Assembly (NCBI RefSeq): GCF_013450295.1
Contig: NZ_SKBR01000001.1
Location: 2,182,501 to 2,246,500, forward strand
DNA: 64,000 nt
Source of the DNA: Streptomyces sp. AJS327
GTDB lineage: Bacteria; Actinomycetota; Actinomycetes; Streptomycetales; Streptomycetaceae
Direction: 5' to 3'
A program made the translations under genes and the position numbers. This document shows, one piece after another, positions 15,694-24,398 of this stretch (positions are counted from its first letter, which is position 1; each line of letters starts with the position of its first letter). Below the pieces are notes generated by a model. It searched no databases. It had not been told where the DNA came from and was given only the letters and a program-made list of their open reading frames with translations.

Positions 15694-18600
15694 ATGAGCA
15701 CACCGCCGAGCGACCTGATCGACCAGGTACGGCTCTGGAACGAGACCACCACCCCCTATCCGCGGGACAGCGCGCTGCACGAGCTGTTCCACCAGCAGGC
15801 CCGGCGGACGCCCGCGGCGCCCGCCGTGGAGCACCACGGACGCACCCTCAGCTACGGCGAGCTGGACCGGCGCGCGGCCCGGCTGGCCGAACGGCTCCAG
15901 GCGGTCGGCGTGCGCCCCGGCGCACGCGTGGGCATCAGCGGTGGCCGCTGTGTGGAGTCGCTGGTGGCCGTGCTCGGCGTGCTGCGGGCTGGAGCCGCCT
16001 ACGTGCCGCTCGACGACGGCTTCCCCGAGGCGCGGCTGCGCGCGATGGCCGAGGACGCGGAGGTCCAGGTCGTCGTGGTCCTGCCCGGCTCGGTGTGCCG
16101 TCTGCGCCAGCTGCGGGCCACGGTCGAACTGACCGCCGACGACGCCCCGGAGACGCGGGCGGAGACGCGGACGGAGAGGGGGGCCGGGGACGCCGCGGAC
16201 GGCCCCGGCACCGCGGTGGACGCCACGACGTGCGCCTACGTCGTCTTCACCTCCGGCTCCGCGGGCCGCCCCAAGCCGGTCGCGGTACCGCACCGCGGGG
16301 TGGTCCGGCTCGCGGTGGGGACCTCCCACCTCACCGTGACCCCGGACGACCGGGTACTGCACGGCTACAGCCTCTCCTCCGACGCCTCCACCATCGAGAT
16401 CTGGTCGGCGCTGCTCAACGGCGCCTGCCTGGTGCTCCTCGACCGCGAGATCCTCGTCTCGCCACTCGGCCTGGGCCGGGAGATCGGCGAGCGCCGGATC
16501 AGCGTCGCCTTCCTCACCACGAGCGTGCTGCACCACACCGCCCGCACCCACCCCGGCGCCTTCGGCGGGCTGCGGCACCTCTCCGCCGGCGGGGAGGCGC
16601 TCGACCCGCACCTGGCGCGCCGGGTACTGGCCGAGTCACGCCCTGGCCAGTTGATCAACTTCTACGGCCCGACCGAGAACAGCGTCATCTCCACGGCCCA
16701 GGTGGTGCGCGACGTACCGCCGGAGGCCGACTCGGTGCCCATCGGCCGTCCCGTCGCCAACTCCACCTGTTACGTGGTCCGTTCGGACGGGACCCTCGCC
16801 GAACCCGGCGAGGACGGCGAACTGTACGTGGGCGGCGACGGCCTGGCCCTCGGCTACTGCGGCGACGACGAGCTGACCGCCCGCCACTTCGTGCACGCCA
16901 CGTTCGGGGAGGCGGAGCCGCGGCGGCTGTACCGCACGGGCGATCAGGCCCGCTGGCGCGCCGACGGGGTGCTGGAGTTCCGTGGCCGCCGCGACCGGCA
17001 GGTCAAACTCCGGGGCTACCGCGTGGAGTTGGACGAGGTCGAGACCATCCTGCGGTCGCATCCCGAGGTGGGGGAGGCCGTTGTGGAGGCGGTCGGGGAC
17101 GGCGCCGAACTGCGCCTCGCCGCGTACGTCACCCCCGCCGTCTCCGGCAGCCCACCCGCCGCCGAACGGCTGCGCGCCGCCCTCGCGGAGTGGCTGCCCC
17201 AGCACGTCCTGCCGCACCGCATCCAGGTCCGCGCGGAGTTCCCGGTGGCGCGCAACGGCAAGGTCGACCGCCGGGCGCTGCTCGCCGAACCGGTGAACAC
17301 CCCCGACGCCGCACCGGAGTTGACCCTGGAACCGGTCGTCCAGGTCCCGGCCGCCCGGCGCCCCGAACAGACCGCCGCCCGGCCGGACACCGCGGGAGGC
17401 GCCCTCCAGCAGAGCCTCGGTCAGGTGTGGGAGACGCTGCTGCGGGTGCCGGTCAGCCCCCAGGACAGCTTCTTCGACCTCGGCGGCGACTCGCTGCTCG
17501 CCTCGGAGATGGTCACCCGGTCGCTCAACCTGCTCGGGATGGAGGCCGCTCACGGCAGCGCGCTCGTCCGCCACCTCCTCGACGACCCCACCCTCACCGG
17601 CTTCGCCAGCACCGCCCACGCGCTGCGCCGGGGAGCCGCCACCGGCGCGGCCCCCGAACGGGTCGACTTCGACCGGGAGGCCGACCTGGGCGCCGCGCTG
17701 CCGGAGGCGTCCGGCCCCGCGCCCCGCGTTCCGCAGCGCGAGATCCTGCTTACCGGCGCCTCCGGCTTCGTCGGCGCCTTCCTGCTCGACCGGCTGCTGC
17801 GGCGCACCGACGCGCGCGTCCTGTGCCCGGTGCGGGCCAGGGACGCCCGGCACGCGCGGCGCCGGGTCCTGAACAACCTGGCGCGCTACCACATCGAGGC
17901 GGACTGGCCGCAGGAGCGGCTGGTGTGTTTCCCCTCCGACCTGACGGCACCCCAACTCGGCCTGGACGAGAAGCACTTCACGGAACTCTCGGAGACCGTC
18001 GACCTGGTGCTGCACGCCGGGGCGCTGGTCAACTTCCTCTACCCGTACACCGCCCTGCGGCAGGCCAACGTGGAGGGCACCCGGGAGGTGATCGCGCTCG
18101 CCGCGCCCCGCCGCGTCCCGGTGCACTTCGTCTCCACCATCGCGGTGATCGCCGGGTTCGGCTCGGCCGGGGTGCGCTACGTCCCCGAGGACGTGCCCCT
18201 GCGCCACGGCGACCGGCTGACCATGGGCTACGCGGAGAGCAAGTGGGTCGCCGAGGGGCTGTTGCGGGAAGCCGCCGACCAGGGCCTCCCGGTGACCGTG
18301 CACCGCCCGTACGAGGTCACCGGGGAGCGCCGCTCGGGGATCTGCAACACGGCCACGGCGATCAGCTCGCTCTTCCGCACCATCGCGGAGACCGGACTGG
18401 CCCCGGACATCGACCTGCCGCTGGACTTCGTACCGGTGGACTACCTCGCCGACGCCGTCACCCACATCCTCACCACCCGGCCCGCCGAGAGCCGCGTCTA
18501 CCACCTCACCAATCCGCGCCCGGCGACGCTGGCCGACATGATCGGGCGGATGCGGGCCGCCGGGCACCACATCATCGACCTGCCCTACAAGGACTGGGTG

Positions 18601-18891
18601 GGGGAGCTGGTGCGGCACGTCGCTGCGCATCCCAACAGCCCCACGGCGCCGTTCATCTCGCTCTGCGTCGACCACGGCAACAAGTCCGACCTCAGCATCA
18701 AGGAGCTGTTCTTCAACGACGTGTTCCCGGCGTTCGGCCAGGAGAACGTGGAGCGTGGGCTGGCGGGCTCCGGCCTCGACTGCCCGCCGGTGGACGCCGC
18801 CCTGCTCGACCTGTACCTGGAGTACTTCTACCGCACGGAGTACCTGCGCCGTCCCGACCGCGCTCCCGCGCTGGAGCACGGCGCGTCCTGA
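15694..18891 (+). CDS. Free-standing NRPS-like A-T-R protein (adenylation, carrier, thioester reductase)
   Basis: A 1065-residue one-module enzyme with no condensation domain. The adenylation domain spans about residues 20-530: A3 'FTSGSAGRPK' at 185-194, A4 Asp230 in 'SSDASTIE', 'NFYGPTEN', 'YRTGDQARW', and the catalytic Lys523 in 'ARNGKVDRR'. The carrier domain 'FFDLGGDSLLASE' carries pantetheinyl Ser600. The terminal reductase domain has 'LLTGASGFVGAFLLDRLL' (NADPH loop, 686-703) and catalytic Y846-x3-K850 in 'MGYAESKWVAEG'. Asp230 suggests an alpha-amino acid substrate; my hand-derived pocket code is D-A-I-F-S-G-F-V-I-K, which I do not recognise. By family, it activates a carboxylic acid, holds it as a thioester and releases an aldehyde or alcohol. 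It is the likely core enzyme of the 10.6-21.3 kb cluster. Confidence 0.93.
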   Translation: MSTPPSDLIDQVRLWNETTTPYPRDSALHELFHQQARRTPAAPAVEHHGRTLSYGELDRRAARLAERLQAVGVRPGARVGISGGRCVESLVAVLGVLRAGAAYVPLDDGFPEARLRAMAEDAEVQVVVVLPGSVCRLRQLRATVELTADDAPETRAETRTERGAGDAADGPGTAVDATTCAYVVFTSGSAGRPKPVAVPHRGVVRLAVGTSHLTVTPDDRVLHGYSLSSDASTIEIWSALLNGACLVLLDREILVSPLGLGREIGERRISVAFLTTSVLHHTARTHPGAFGGLRHLSAGGEALDPHLARRVLAESRPGQLINFYGPTENSVISTAQVVRDVPPEADSVPIGRPVANSTCYVVRSDGTLAEPGEDGELYVGGDGLALGYCGDDELTARHFVHATFGEAEPRRLYRTGDQARWRADGVLEFRGRRDRQVKLRGYRVELDEVETILRSHPEVGEAVVEAVGDGAELRLAAYVTPAVSGSPPAAERLRAALAEWLPQHVLPHRIQVRAEFPVARNGKVDRRALLAEPVNTPDAAPELTLEPVVQVPAARRPEQTAARPDTAGGALQQSLGQVWETLLRVPVSPQDSFFDLGGDSLLASEMVTRSLNLLGMEAAHGSALVRHLLDDPTLTGFASTAHALRRGAATGAAPERVDFDREADLGAALPEASGPAPRVPQREILLTGASGFVGAFLLDRLLRRTDARVLCPVRARDARHARRRVLNNLARYHIEADWPQERLVCFPSDLTAPQLGLDEKHFTELSETVDLVLHAGALVNFLYPYTALRQANVEGTREVIALAAPRRVPVHFVSTIAVIAGFGSAGVRYVPEDVPLRHGDRLTMGYAESKWVAEGLLREAADQGLPVTVHRPYEVTGERRSGICNTATAISSLFRTIAETGLAPDIDLPLDFVPVDYLADAVTHILTTRPAESRVYHLTNPRPATLADMIGRMRAAGHHIIDLPYKDWVGELVRHVAAHPNSPTAPFISLCVDHGNKSDLSIKELFFNDVFPAFGQENVERGLAGSGLDCPPVDAALLDLYLEYFYRTEYLRRPDRAPALEHGAS

Positions 18892-19467
18892 ACCACGGCC
18901 GGGCGCCCGGGAGTTCCGCCACGTCGACGGCGACCCGGGCGCCAGCGCCGCGCGGTGACCGGCGGTGAGCGCGCGGCACGGCGGTCGCGGTGCGCCTGTC
19001 CGGCGGGGCGGGAGGCCCACGGAACTCCCGTCCCGCCCGGAGGCGCCGCCCACCGTTCCCGTTTCCGGGTTCGCGCGGTTCCCGGTACGCGGGTTGCCGT
19101 TACCCGGGTTCCCGGAGGCCGGATTCCCGGTGCCCAGGTAGCCGGACGGTACTGGGGCGGTTTTCGAGCGGTATTCGAGCGGTGAGTGGTATTGGGTTCC
19201 CCGGTCTCCCGGCGCACGCGTTCCCGGTAACCCGGTTCCGGCATTCCCGCATTCCCCCGCGCCGGGTTTCGTATCCCGGATCCGTACGCCCGGATCGGTA
19301 CCCCCGGATCCGCGCTCCGCGCACGCCCGCGCCCGGGGGGGCACCGTGCGGCGCCATTTTGACCAGTTACGTCTTTCGGGGCCTTTTCCGGGGATCCTGT
19401 TGCCCGTCACGGATCCCGCGTATTCGCTTTCCTGGTGACGTTCGGAACGGTGAAGGGGAGCAACACG
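18892..19467. other. Repeat-rich non-coding region between NRPS and MT3
   Basis: About 575 bases without a gene. From 19056 to 19250 the motif TTCCCG occurs six times exactly, with further CCGGGTT and CCCGGATC variants on to about 19310. Two direct copies of TTCGAGCGGT lie at 19163-19172 and 19174-19183. TTGACC near 19360, with AT-rich sequence after it, could be a promoter for MT3. Confidence 0.6.
19056..19250. repeat. Degenerate TTCCCG/CCGGGTT repeat array
   Basis: Exact TTCCCG at 19056, 19079, 19109, 19124, 19221 and 19244, often as GTTCCCGGT. Inverted-sense copies (CCGGG, ACCCGGGTT) are interspersed, so the RNA could fold into several short stems. Spacing is irregular. This is far more often than expected for a six-base word in about 200 bases. 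The function is unknown. Confidence 0.6.
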
Positions 19468-20262
19468 GTGGACATGGTGGGGAGTTCGGGTGGACAGGGG
19501 CTTGAGGCGGACCTGCGGGAAACGGAGTGGGCGGACGAGGAGGTAGCGGAGTCCTACGCGGAGATCGAGGCGTCCACCGACTGGCTGCTGGGCTATCCCT
19601 TCGTGTTCCGCGCGCTCGGCCTCGGCCGCGAGTCCGGCCGGGTCGTCCTGGACTTCGGCTGCGGCCACGGCAAGGTCGCCGACCACGTGGCCAAGCGGTA
19701 CGGCGCGCGGGTCCTCGCCGCCGACATCTCCCCGGCGATGCTGGAGGCGTCCCGGCAGCGCGGCAACCCCCTGCTGGAGCACCACGCCCTGGTCGACGAC
19801 CGGATCGCCGGACTCCCGGACGCCTGCGCCGACCAGGCCATGTGCAACTACGTCCTGGTCTGCGTGCCCACCCGCGAACAGCTGCACCGGATGTTCAGCG
19901 AGGTGTACCGGCTGCTCAGGCCGGGCGGGACCTTCGTCGTCCTCAACCCGGACCACGAGCGGCGCGGCGTCCGGTTCGACTGCTTCGAGCTGGGCGAACC
20001 CGGGGTGGAGTACCGCCCCGGTGACCCGATGCCGGTCCGGTTGAAGCGGAAGGACGGCTCCTGGTTCGACATCGTGGACGTCTACTGGCCCGGCGAGGTC
20101 TACGAGGAACTGCTGCGCGAGGTCGGATTCCGGAACGTCGAGCGCCGGGCGCACGTCCTGGAGGACGCCCGGGGCCTCGCCGACGAGGAACTGTTCCACA
20201 GCCGGGAGTGGGCCGCCGAGCGCACCACCGCGCCGTTCCTGATGTTCACCGGGGTCAAGTGA
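19468..20262 (+). CDS. Class I SAM-dependent methyltransferase (MT3)
   Basis: A 264-residue methyltransferase: 'VVLDFGCGHGKVADHVAKRYG' contains motif I, then 'VLAADISPAMLEAS' and 'AMCNYVLVCVPTREQLHRMF'. 'RLLRPGGTFVVLNPDHE' and a C-terminal 'WFDIVDVYWPGEVYEELLRE' also fit the family. I start at GTG 19468 because AGGGGAG ends 7 bases upstream; an in-frame GTG at 19435 has no such box. It follows the A-T-R gene after a long repeat-rich gap, so it may have its own promoter. It overlaps nothing and is followed by MT4 in the same direction. Confidence 0.87.
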   Translation: MDMVGSSGGQGLEADLRETEWADEEVAESYAEIEASTDWLLGYPFVFRALGLGRESGRVVLDFGCGHGKVADHVAKRYGARVLAADISPAMLEASRQRGNPLLEHHALVDDRIAGLPDACADQAMCNYVLVCVPTREQLHRMFSEVYRLLRPGGTFVVLNPDHERRGVRFDCFELGEPGVEYRPGDPMPVRLKRKDGSWFDIVDVYWPGEVYEELLREVGFRNVERRAHVLEDARGLADEELFHSREWAAERTTAPFLMFTGVK

Positions 20263-20399
20263 GGCCGGACGCCACCGGGGAGCCGTCGCCGGGGCGGCCG
20301 GGTGCACACCGGGCCGTGCCAGCCCGGCCGCCTCCCGCGCGTCCGTTCGCCGCGTCCCTCACCGACCACCGCCGTGCCCAGGCCCCGGGAGCCCCTCCG

Positions 20400-21284
20400 A
20401 TGACCAGCGTCGAACCGTCACTCACCGCTCACGTCCCCAGCGCCGAGGAGGTCGCCGCCTCCTACGACACCGACGACGTGTCGCTGGCGATGATGCACGA
20501 CATCACCACCCTGCACACCGGCCTCTTCGTGGAACCGGGCCGCACGGCCCCCACCGCCGACCTCGCCCAGGTGCTGCGGTCGGCCGGGGACCGGCTGACC
20601 GACTACCTCATCGATCTGCTGGAGCCCGGGCCGGAGGACCACCTGCTCGACATCGGCTGCGGCGCGGGTGGCCCGGCCCTCCGGCTGGTGGGGCGGACCG
20701 GAACCCGGGTCACCGGGATCACCGTCAGCAAGCAGCAGGCGGACCTCTGTCAGGAGCTGCGGCTGAGCCATCCGGCGGCCGAACGGGCGGAGTTCGCCTG
20801 CGCCGACGCGATGGCACTGCCCTACCCGGACGGCACCTTCGACCTCGCCTGGTCGATCGACTGCTTCATGCACCTCGCCGACCGCTCCGCCGCGCTGCGC
20901 GAGGCCCTGCGCGTGCTCCGGCCCGGCGGCCGCCTGCTGCTCACCGAGTTCGCGCTGCGCGGCACCCCCACCGAACACGAGGTGGCGGCCTACACACAGC
21001 TGTGCACCGCCCCGCCGCCCACCTCGCTGCTGACGCTGCTCTCGGAGGTCGAGCAGGTCGGTCTCGACCTCGTCCAACTCCAGGACCTGACCCCGAACAT
21101 GCTGGTCACCAGCGAGTTGGTGTGTGTGGTCTACCAGCAGAAGCGGGCCGAGCTGGAGCGGCGGTTCGGCACCGTCGACACCGACGCGCTCGAACCCCTC
21201 CGGGAGTCCGGGCGCGGCTTCTTCCGCGACCACCTCGGCTACCACCTGCTGGTGCTGCGCAAGCCGCTGCCCCCGGCCGGATGA
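20400..21284 (+). CDS. Class I SAM-dependent methyltransferase (MT4), small-molecule type
   Basis: A 294-residue methyltransferase resembling the group that includes sarcosine/dimethylglycine and antibiotic O/C-methyltransferases. An N-terminal helical lead 'EEVAASYDTDDVSLAMMHD' precedes motif I 'HLLDIGCGAGGPALRLV'. 'VTGITVSKQQADLCQEL' is the typical 'GITxSxxQ' strand-2 signature of this group. 'ADAMALPYPDGTFDLAWSID', 'VLRPGGRLLLTEFALRG' and a long C-terminal cap follow. Start is ATG 20400 with GGGAG upstream. It is the last gene of the presumed cluster and converges with a 5'-nucleotidase gene 24 bases away. Confidence 0.88.
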   Translation: MTSVEPSLTAHVPSAEEVAASYDTDDVSLAMMHDITTLHTGLFVEPGRTAPTADLAQVLRSAGDRLTDYLIDLLEPGPEDHLLDIGCGAGGPALRLVGRTGTRVTGITVSKQQADLCQELRLSHPAAERAEFACADAMALPYPDGTFDLAWSIDCFMHLADRSAALREALRVLRPGGRLLLTEFALRGTPTEHEVAAYTQLCTAPPPTSLLTLLSEVEQVGLDLVQLQDLTPNMLVTSELVCVVYQQKRAELERRFGTVDTDALEPLRESGRGFFRDHLGYHLLVLRKPLPPAG

Positions 21285-21308
21285 CCGGGCCGGGGCGGGC
21301 GCCGGGTG

Positions 21309-23114
21309 TCAGCGCCAGGTGACCCGGTCCGCCGCCGGGGCGCGCAGCGGCTTCCCGGGCGAGGAGTGGCCGCGCAGGTAGTCCACGAGGGCCGTCAGGT
21401 CGCTGGGCCCGGTCTCCCGGCGGGTGCCCTCGGTCAGCACGCTGAACCCGTTGCCGCCCTCGGCCAGGAACTCGTTGACGGTCACCCGGTAGGTGTCGCC
21501 GCCGCGCACCGGTTCACCGGCCACCCGGACCGTGTCGGTGAGCAGCCGGTCGGCCCCGGAGCGGCGCGTGTCGGCCTCGTAGCGCAGGGCGCCGGAGGGC
21601 TGGAGCACCTCGGGTGAGTCGGCGTGGGAGCCGGAGAACTGCTGACGCAGCACCGCCAGCAGCTGCTCGCCCGTCAGGTCCATCGTCACCAGCGGGTTCT
21701 CGAAGGGCTGTACCTGGAACGCCTCGCCGTGGGTGACCACCCCGTCCCCCTCGCGGCCGGAGGCGCGGTGGACGAGATCGGCGCGGACACCACCCCAGTT
21801 GAGCAGCGCGAGCTGGGCGCCCTGCTCCCGGGTGGCCGCCACCTGGGCGTCGCTGACGAGGTCCCCGAGCGGGGTCTCGGGCCGGTCGGAGCCGCGGCCG
21901 GGGATGTCCTCCGCGATGTGGCCGACCGGCTCGTTCGCCACCGTCGCCGAGCGCTTCCGCCACGTCTCCACCACCCGGGAGACCCCCTCGTGCCCCGGGG
22001 TGTCACCGGTCACGACGTGGTTCCGGGCACGCGCCGAGGGACGGACCAGCTCGCCCGACTCCCGGTCGAGTTCGAAGCGGACGTCGGTGTAGGTCCGGCT
22101 GAAGGAGGCGGCCTGGGTGATCAGCCGGGGCTCACCCGCCGGATCCGGCAGGGTGCAGACGAACGGCTCGTGCGTGTGGCCGGTGACGAACATGTCCACC
22201 TTCGGGCTGACGCGGGCCGCGATGTCCTTGGCCCGGCCGGTGAGTTCACTCGCCGGGCCCCGGGCGTCGCAGTCGGCGTCGTAGGTCCGCCCCGCTCGCG
22301 TTCCGCCCTCGTGGAGCAGCGCGACGATGGCCCGGACGCCGCGCCGGTCCAGCTCCGCCGCGTACCGGTCGATGGTGCGCACCTCGTCCTGGAAGACCAG
22401 GTCGCGGGCCTTGCTGGCGCTGAGCGCGTCCTGGGTGTCCCTGCTCGTCAGGCCGACGAACCCGATGCGTTCACCGCTCGGCAGCCGCTTGATCCAGTAG
22501 GGCGGCAGGATCGGCTCCCGCGCGGAGCCCCGGGCGGTCCCGGCGCCCGCCCGGGGCAGCACGTTGGCGGCTAGGTAGGGGAAGTCCGCCCCGTCGTAGG
22601 GCTGTTGGGGATCGGCGCAGCCGTCCTCCGGGTGGCAGCCGCCACGGTCGATCCGGAGCAGTTCCGCCACGCCCTCGTCGAACTCGTGGTTGCCGACGGA
22701 GGAGACGGCCAGGTCGAGCGCCTCCAGTGCCTCGACGGTAGGTTCGTCGTGGTAGGCGGCCGAGAGCAGCGGACTGCCGCCGATCATGTCGCCGACGGCG
22801 ACGGTCAGCGAGTGCGCCGTCCCCGCGTCGGCGCGGGCCGACTCCAGCAGGGTGGCCAGCCGGGCCACGCCGCCCGCCGGGACGGTCTCGATCCGGCCGT
22901 CGACCCCGGTCCGGGTGATCGCCCCGGCGGGTCCCGGCGCCGGATCCAGGTTGCCGTGCAGGTCGTTGACGGCGAGGAGCTGTACGGGGGTGGTGCGGTC
23001 CTCGGCGTGGGCGGGGGCGCTGGCCACGGACAGCGCCGCGACCAGCGTGAGGGCCACCCCGGCCGCCGGGAGCGGACGGCGGGAGGCGGCGGGGCGAGGG
23101 GGTGCTCCGTGCAC
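21309..23114 (-). CDS. Secreted bifunctional metallophosphatase / 5'-nucleotidase
   Basis: A 601-residue UshA/YfkN-type enzyme. A Sec signal peptide (about residues 1-37, ending 'SAPAHA-EDR') leads to the metallophosphatase domain. Its metal motifs are 'LAVNDLHGNLDP', 'AVGDMIGGSPLLS', 'SVGNHEFDEG', 'IVALLHEGG' and 'VTGHTHEPF'. The C-terminal substrate domain has 'ALLNWGGVRADL' (usually NxGGxR) and 'VNEFLAEGGNGF' with the nucleotide-stacking region. By family, it hydrolyses extracellular 5'-nucleotides or nucleotide sugars for phosphate and nucleoside salvage. The GTG start lies downstream of an odd palindrome. It is convergent with MT4 and not part of that cluster. Confidence 0.92.
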   Translation of the reverse strand: MHGAPPRPAASRRPLPAAGVALTLVAALSVASAPAHAEDRTTPVQLLAVNDLHGNLDPAPGPAGAITRTGVDGRIETVPAGGVARLATLLESARADAGTAHSLTVAVGDMIGGSPLLSAAYHDEPTVEALEALDLAVSSVGNHEFDEGVAELLRIDRGGCHPEDGCADPQQPYDGADFPYLAANVLPRAGAGTARGSAREPILPPYWIKRLPSGERIGFVGLTSRDTQDALSASKARDLVFQDEVRTIDRYAAELDRRGVRAIVALLHEGGTRAGRTYDADCDARGPASELTGRAKDIAARVSPKVDMFVTGHTHEPFVCTLPDPAGEPRLITQAASFSRTYTDVRFELDRESGELVRPSARARNHVVTGDTPGHEGVSRVVETWRKRSATVANEPVGHIAEDIPGRGSDRPETPLGDLVSDAQVAATREQGAQLALLNWGGVRADLVHRASGREGDGVVTHGEAFQVQPFENPLVTMDLTGEQLLAVLRQQFSGSHADSPEVLQPSGALRYEADTRRSGADRLLTDTVRVAGEPVRGGDTYRVTVNEFLAEGGNGFSVLTEGTRRETGPSDLTALVDYLRGHSSPGKPLRAPAADRVTWR

Positions 23115-23132
23115 GGAGGGGCCCTTTCCTGG

Positions 23133-23149
23133 GAGGAGATGATCTCCTC
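23133..23149 (-). promoter_or_regulatory. 17-bp palindrome upstream of the 5'-nucleotidase
   Basis: GAGGAGAT, a central G and ATCTCCTC form a perfect inverted repeat 19 bases before the GTG start of the minus-strand nucleotidase. It could be an operator, or a hairpin that hides the ribosome binding site. No regulator is assigned. Confidence 0.5.
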
Positions 23150-23217
23150 AGCCCTCCCCGGACCATCCGTGACGGGATCCACCCGAAGGGGTGGCGGCGA
23201 CCCCGGCCGTCCGCGTG

Positions 23218-24009
23218 TCAGACGCCCCGGGCGCGCACTGTGAACAGCGCGCCGTCCGGATCGGTGAGGGTCACGGCGGGGGATCCGGACCCCCGGTCGG
23301 CGGAGACCGCGGTCCCACCGGACGACTCGGCCGCCGCCACCGCCGCGTCCACGTCCCAGACGTAGAAGGCCACCTCCCAGCGCGGCCGGATCCGCGGGTC
23401 GGGCGCGGCCTCGATCGCGCCGCCGAGCAGGGTCGCCGCGACGTGACCGTGTACCAGCACCCGCACCGTGTCCTCCGCGTAGTCCACGTCGCAGGTGCCG
23501 TTGCCCCGGGCCCACTCCAGCAGTTCCGCGTAGAAGATGGCGGCGGCGAAGGCGTCCCTGGTCCGCAGGTCGAGGCGGGCCGGTGGGGAGTGTTGCTCGG
23601 CGTGCCAGTTGGCGACCACCGGGCCCTCCCAGAGGGCGAACCAGGCGCCGTGCGGGTCGGCGGCCACCAGGGCCCGGCCCTCGTCGAACCGCAGCGGCCC
23701 CACGGCGACCGTCGCCGCGCGCTCCCGGATCCGGTCCCCGGCCACGTCGACGCTCGGTACCGCGAAGTACGGGGTCCACGTCACCGGAACGTTCAGCGGA
23801 TGGCCCTTGGAGCCGATGCCCGCGATCGGCATCTCGTCCCGGTAGGCGATGGTGAACTCCGTGTCCGGTCCGGCGCTCTGGAAGGTCCAGCCGAGCACCC
23901 CGGAGTAGAAGTCCACCGTCGCGTCCAGCGAGGTGGCCGAAAGGCTCACCCAGCAGGGCGCTCCGGGGACAGGGGTGATGTCCGGGTTCGGGCGGATGTG
24001 GGCACACAT
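23218..24009 (-). CDS. Two-domain VOC-family (glyoxalase/bleomycin-resistance fold) protein
   Basis: A 263-residue protein made of two vicinal-oxygen-chelate modules. The first begins 'PCWVSLSATSLDATVDFYSGVLGWTF' and contains 'PVTWTPYFAVPSVD'. The second includes 'AAIFYAELLEWARG', 'RPRWEVAFYVWDVDAAVAAA' and 'VTLTDPDGALFTVRARGV'. The 'W-VSL...D...A..FY..VLGW' opening is typical of Streptomyces glyoxalase-like proteins. Possible roles range from metal-dependent lyase or dioxygenase to a binding protein that sequesters an antibiotic. Nothing here decides between these. It stands 103 bases upstream of the nucleotidase in the same direction. Confidence 0.85.
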   Translation of the reverse strand: MCAHIRPNPDITPVPGAPCWVSLSATSLDATVDFYSGVLGWTFQSAGPDTEFTIAYRDEMPIAGIGSKGHPLNVPVTWTPYFAVPSVDVAGDRIRERAATVAVGPLRFDEGRALVAADPHGAWFALWEGPVVANWHAEQHSPPARLDLRTRDAFAAAIFYAELLEWARGNGTCDVDYAEDTVRVLVHGHVAATLLGGAIEAAPDPRIRPRWEVAFYVWDVDAAVAAAESSGGTAVSADRGSGSPAVTLTDPDGALFTVRARGV

Positions 24010-24068
24010 GGGGCTCTCACCTTCCTGGCCGTCTGCCGGGGCGTGAGCCGTCCCCGGGGCGCCCGCCG

Positions 24069-24398
24069 TCAGCGGCCGAGCGCCCGGGACAGCTGCCGTT
24101 TGTCCATCCTGGAACGTCCCTCGATGCCGCGCTGCCTGGCCTCGTTGTAGAGCTGGTCACGCGTCGGCCCCTGGGCGCCCCGGCGGTTCCCGGAGCGTTC
24201 GCCGCCACGCCGCGACGCGGGCTTGTCCCGGACCGAGGTACGGCTCGCCCGCCGTGCCTCGCCGGACTGCGCCCGCTCCTTGTTGACGGTGCGCGAGGCG
24301 ATCTCCTCGGCCCTCCGGGTCGAGGCGCCACGCTGCTTCTGGCCCTCCTTGATGTGCTCGTACTGCCGCTCGCGCTTCCGGCTGGATCCGGCGGGCAT
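24069..24398 (-). CDS. Small basic 'plasmid stabilization'-type protein with Rho_N/SAP-like tail
   Basis: A 109-residue, very basic and charged protein. 'RKRERQYEHIKEGQKQRGAS' and 'AEEIASRTVNKERAQSG' form the N-terminal helical half. The Arg/Gly-rich middle is probably unstructured. The C-terminal 'LYNEARQRGIEGRSRMDKRQL' resembles the Rho N-terminal/LEM-like nucleic-acid-binding helix pair. Start is ATG 24398 with GGAGG upstream; a longer frame lacks a suitable start. Similar proteins are widespread on Streptomyces chromosomes, often labelled plasmid stabilization protein. A DNA/RNA-binding role is inferred from composition. Confidence 0.82.
   Translation of the reverse strand: MPAGSSRKRERQYEHIKEGQKQRGASTRRAEEIASRTVNKERAQSGEARRASRTSVRDKPASRRGGERSGNRRGAQGPTRDQLYNEARQRGIEGRSRMDKRQLSRALGR

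Noticed and set aside
16636..20307. Very long minus-strand open frame opposite the A-T-R gene
   Set aside because: It mirrors the third-position GC pattern of real plus-strand genes, has repeated Gly/Arg/Pro/Val composition and no ribosome binding site or domain.
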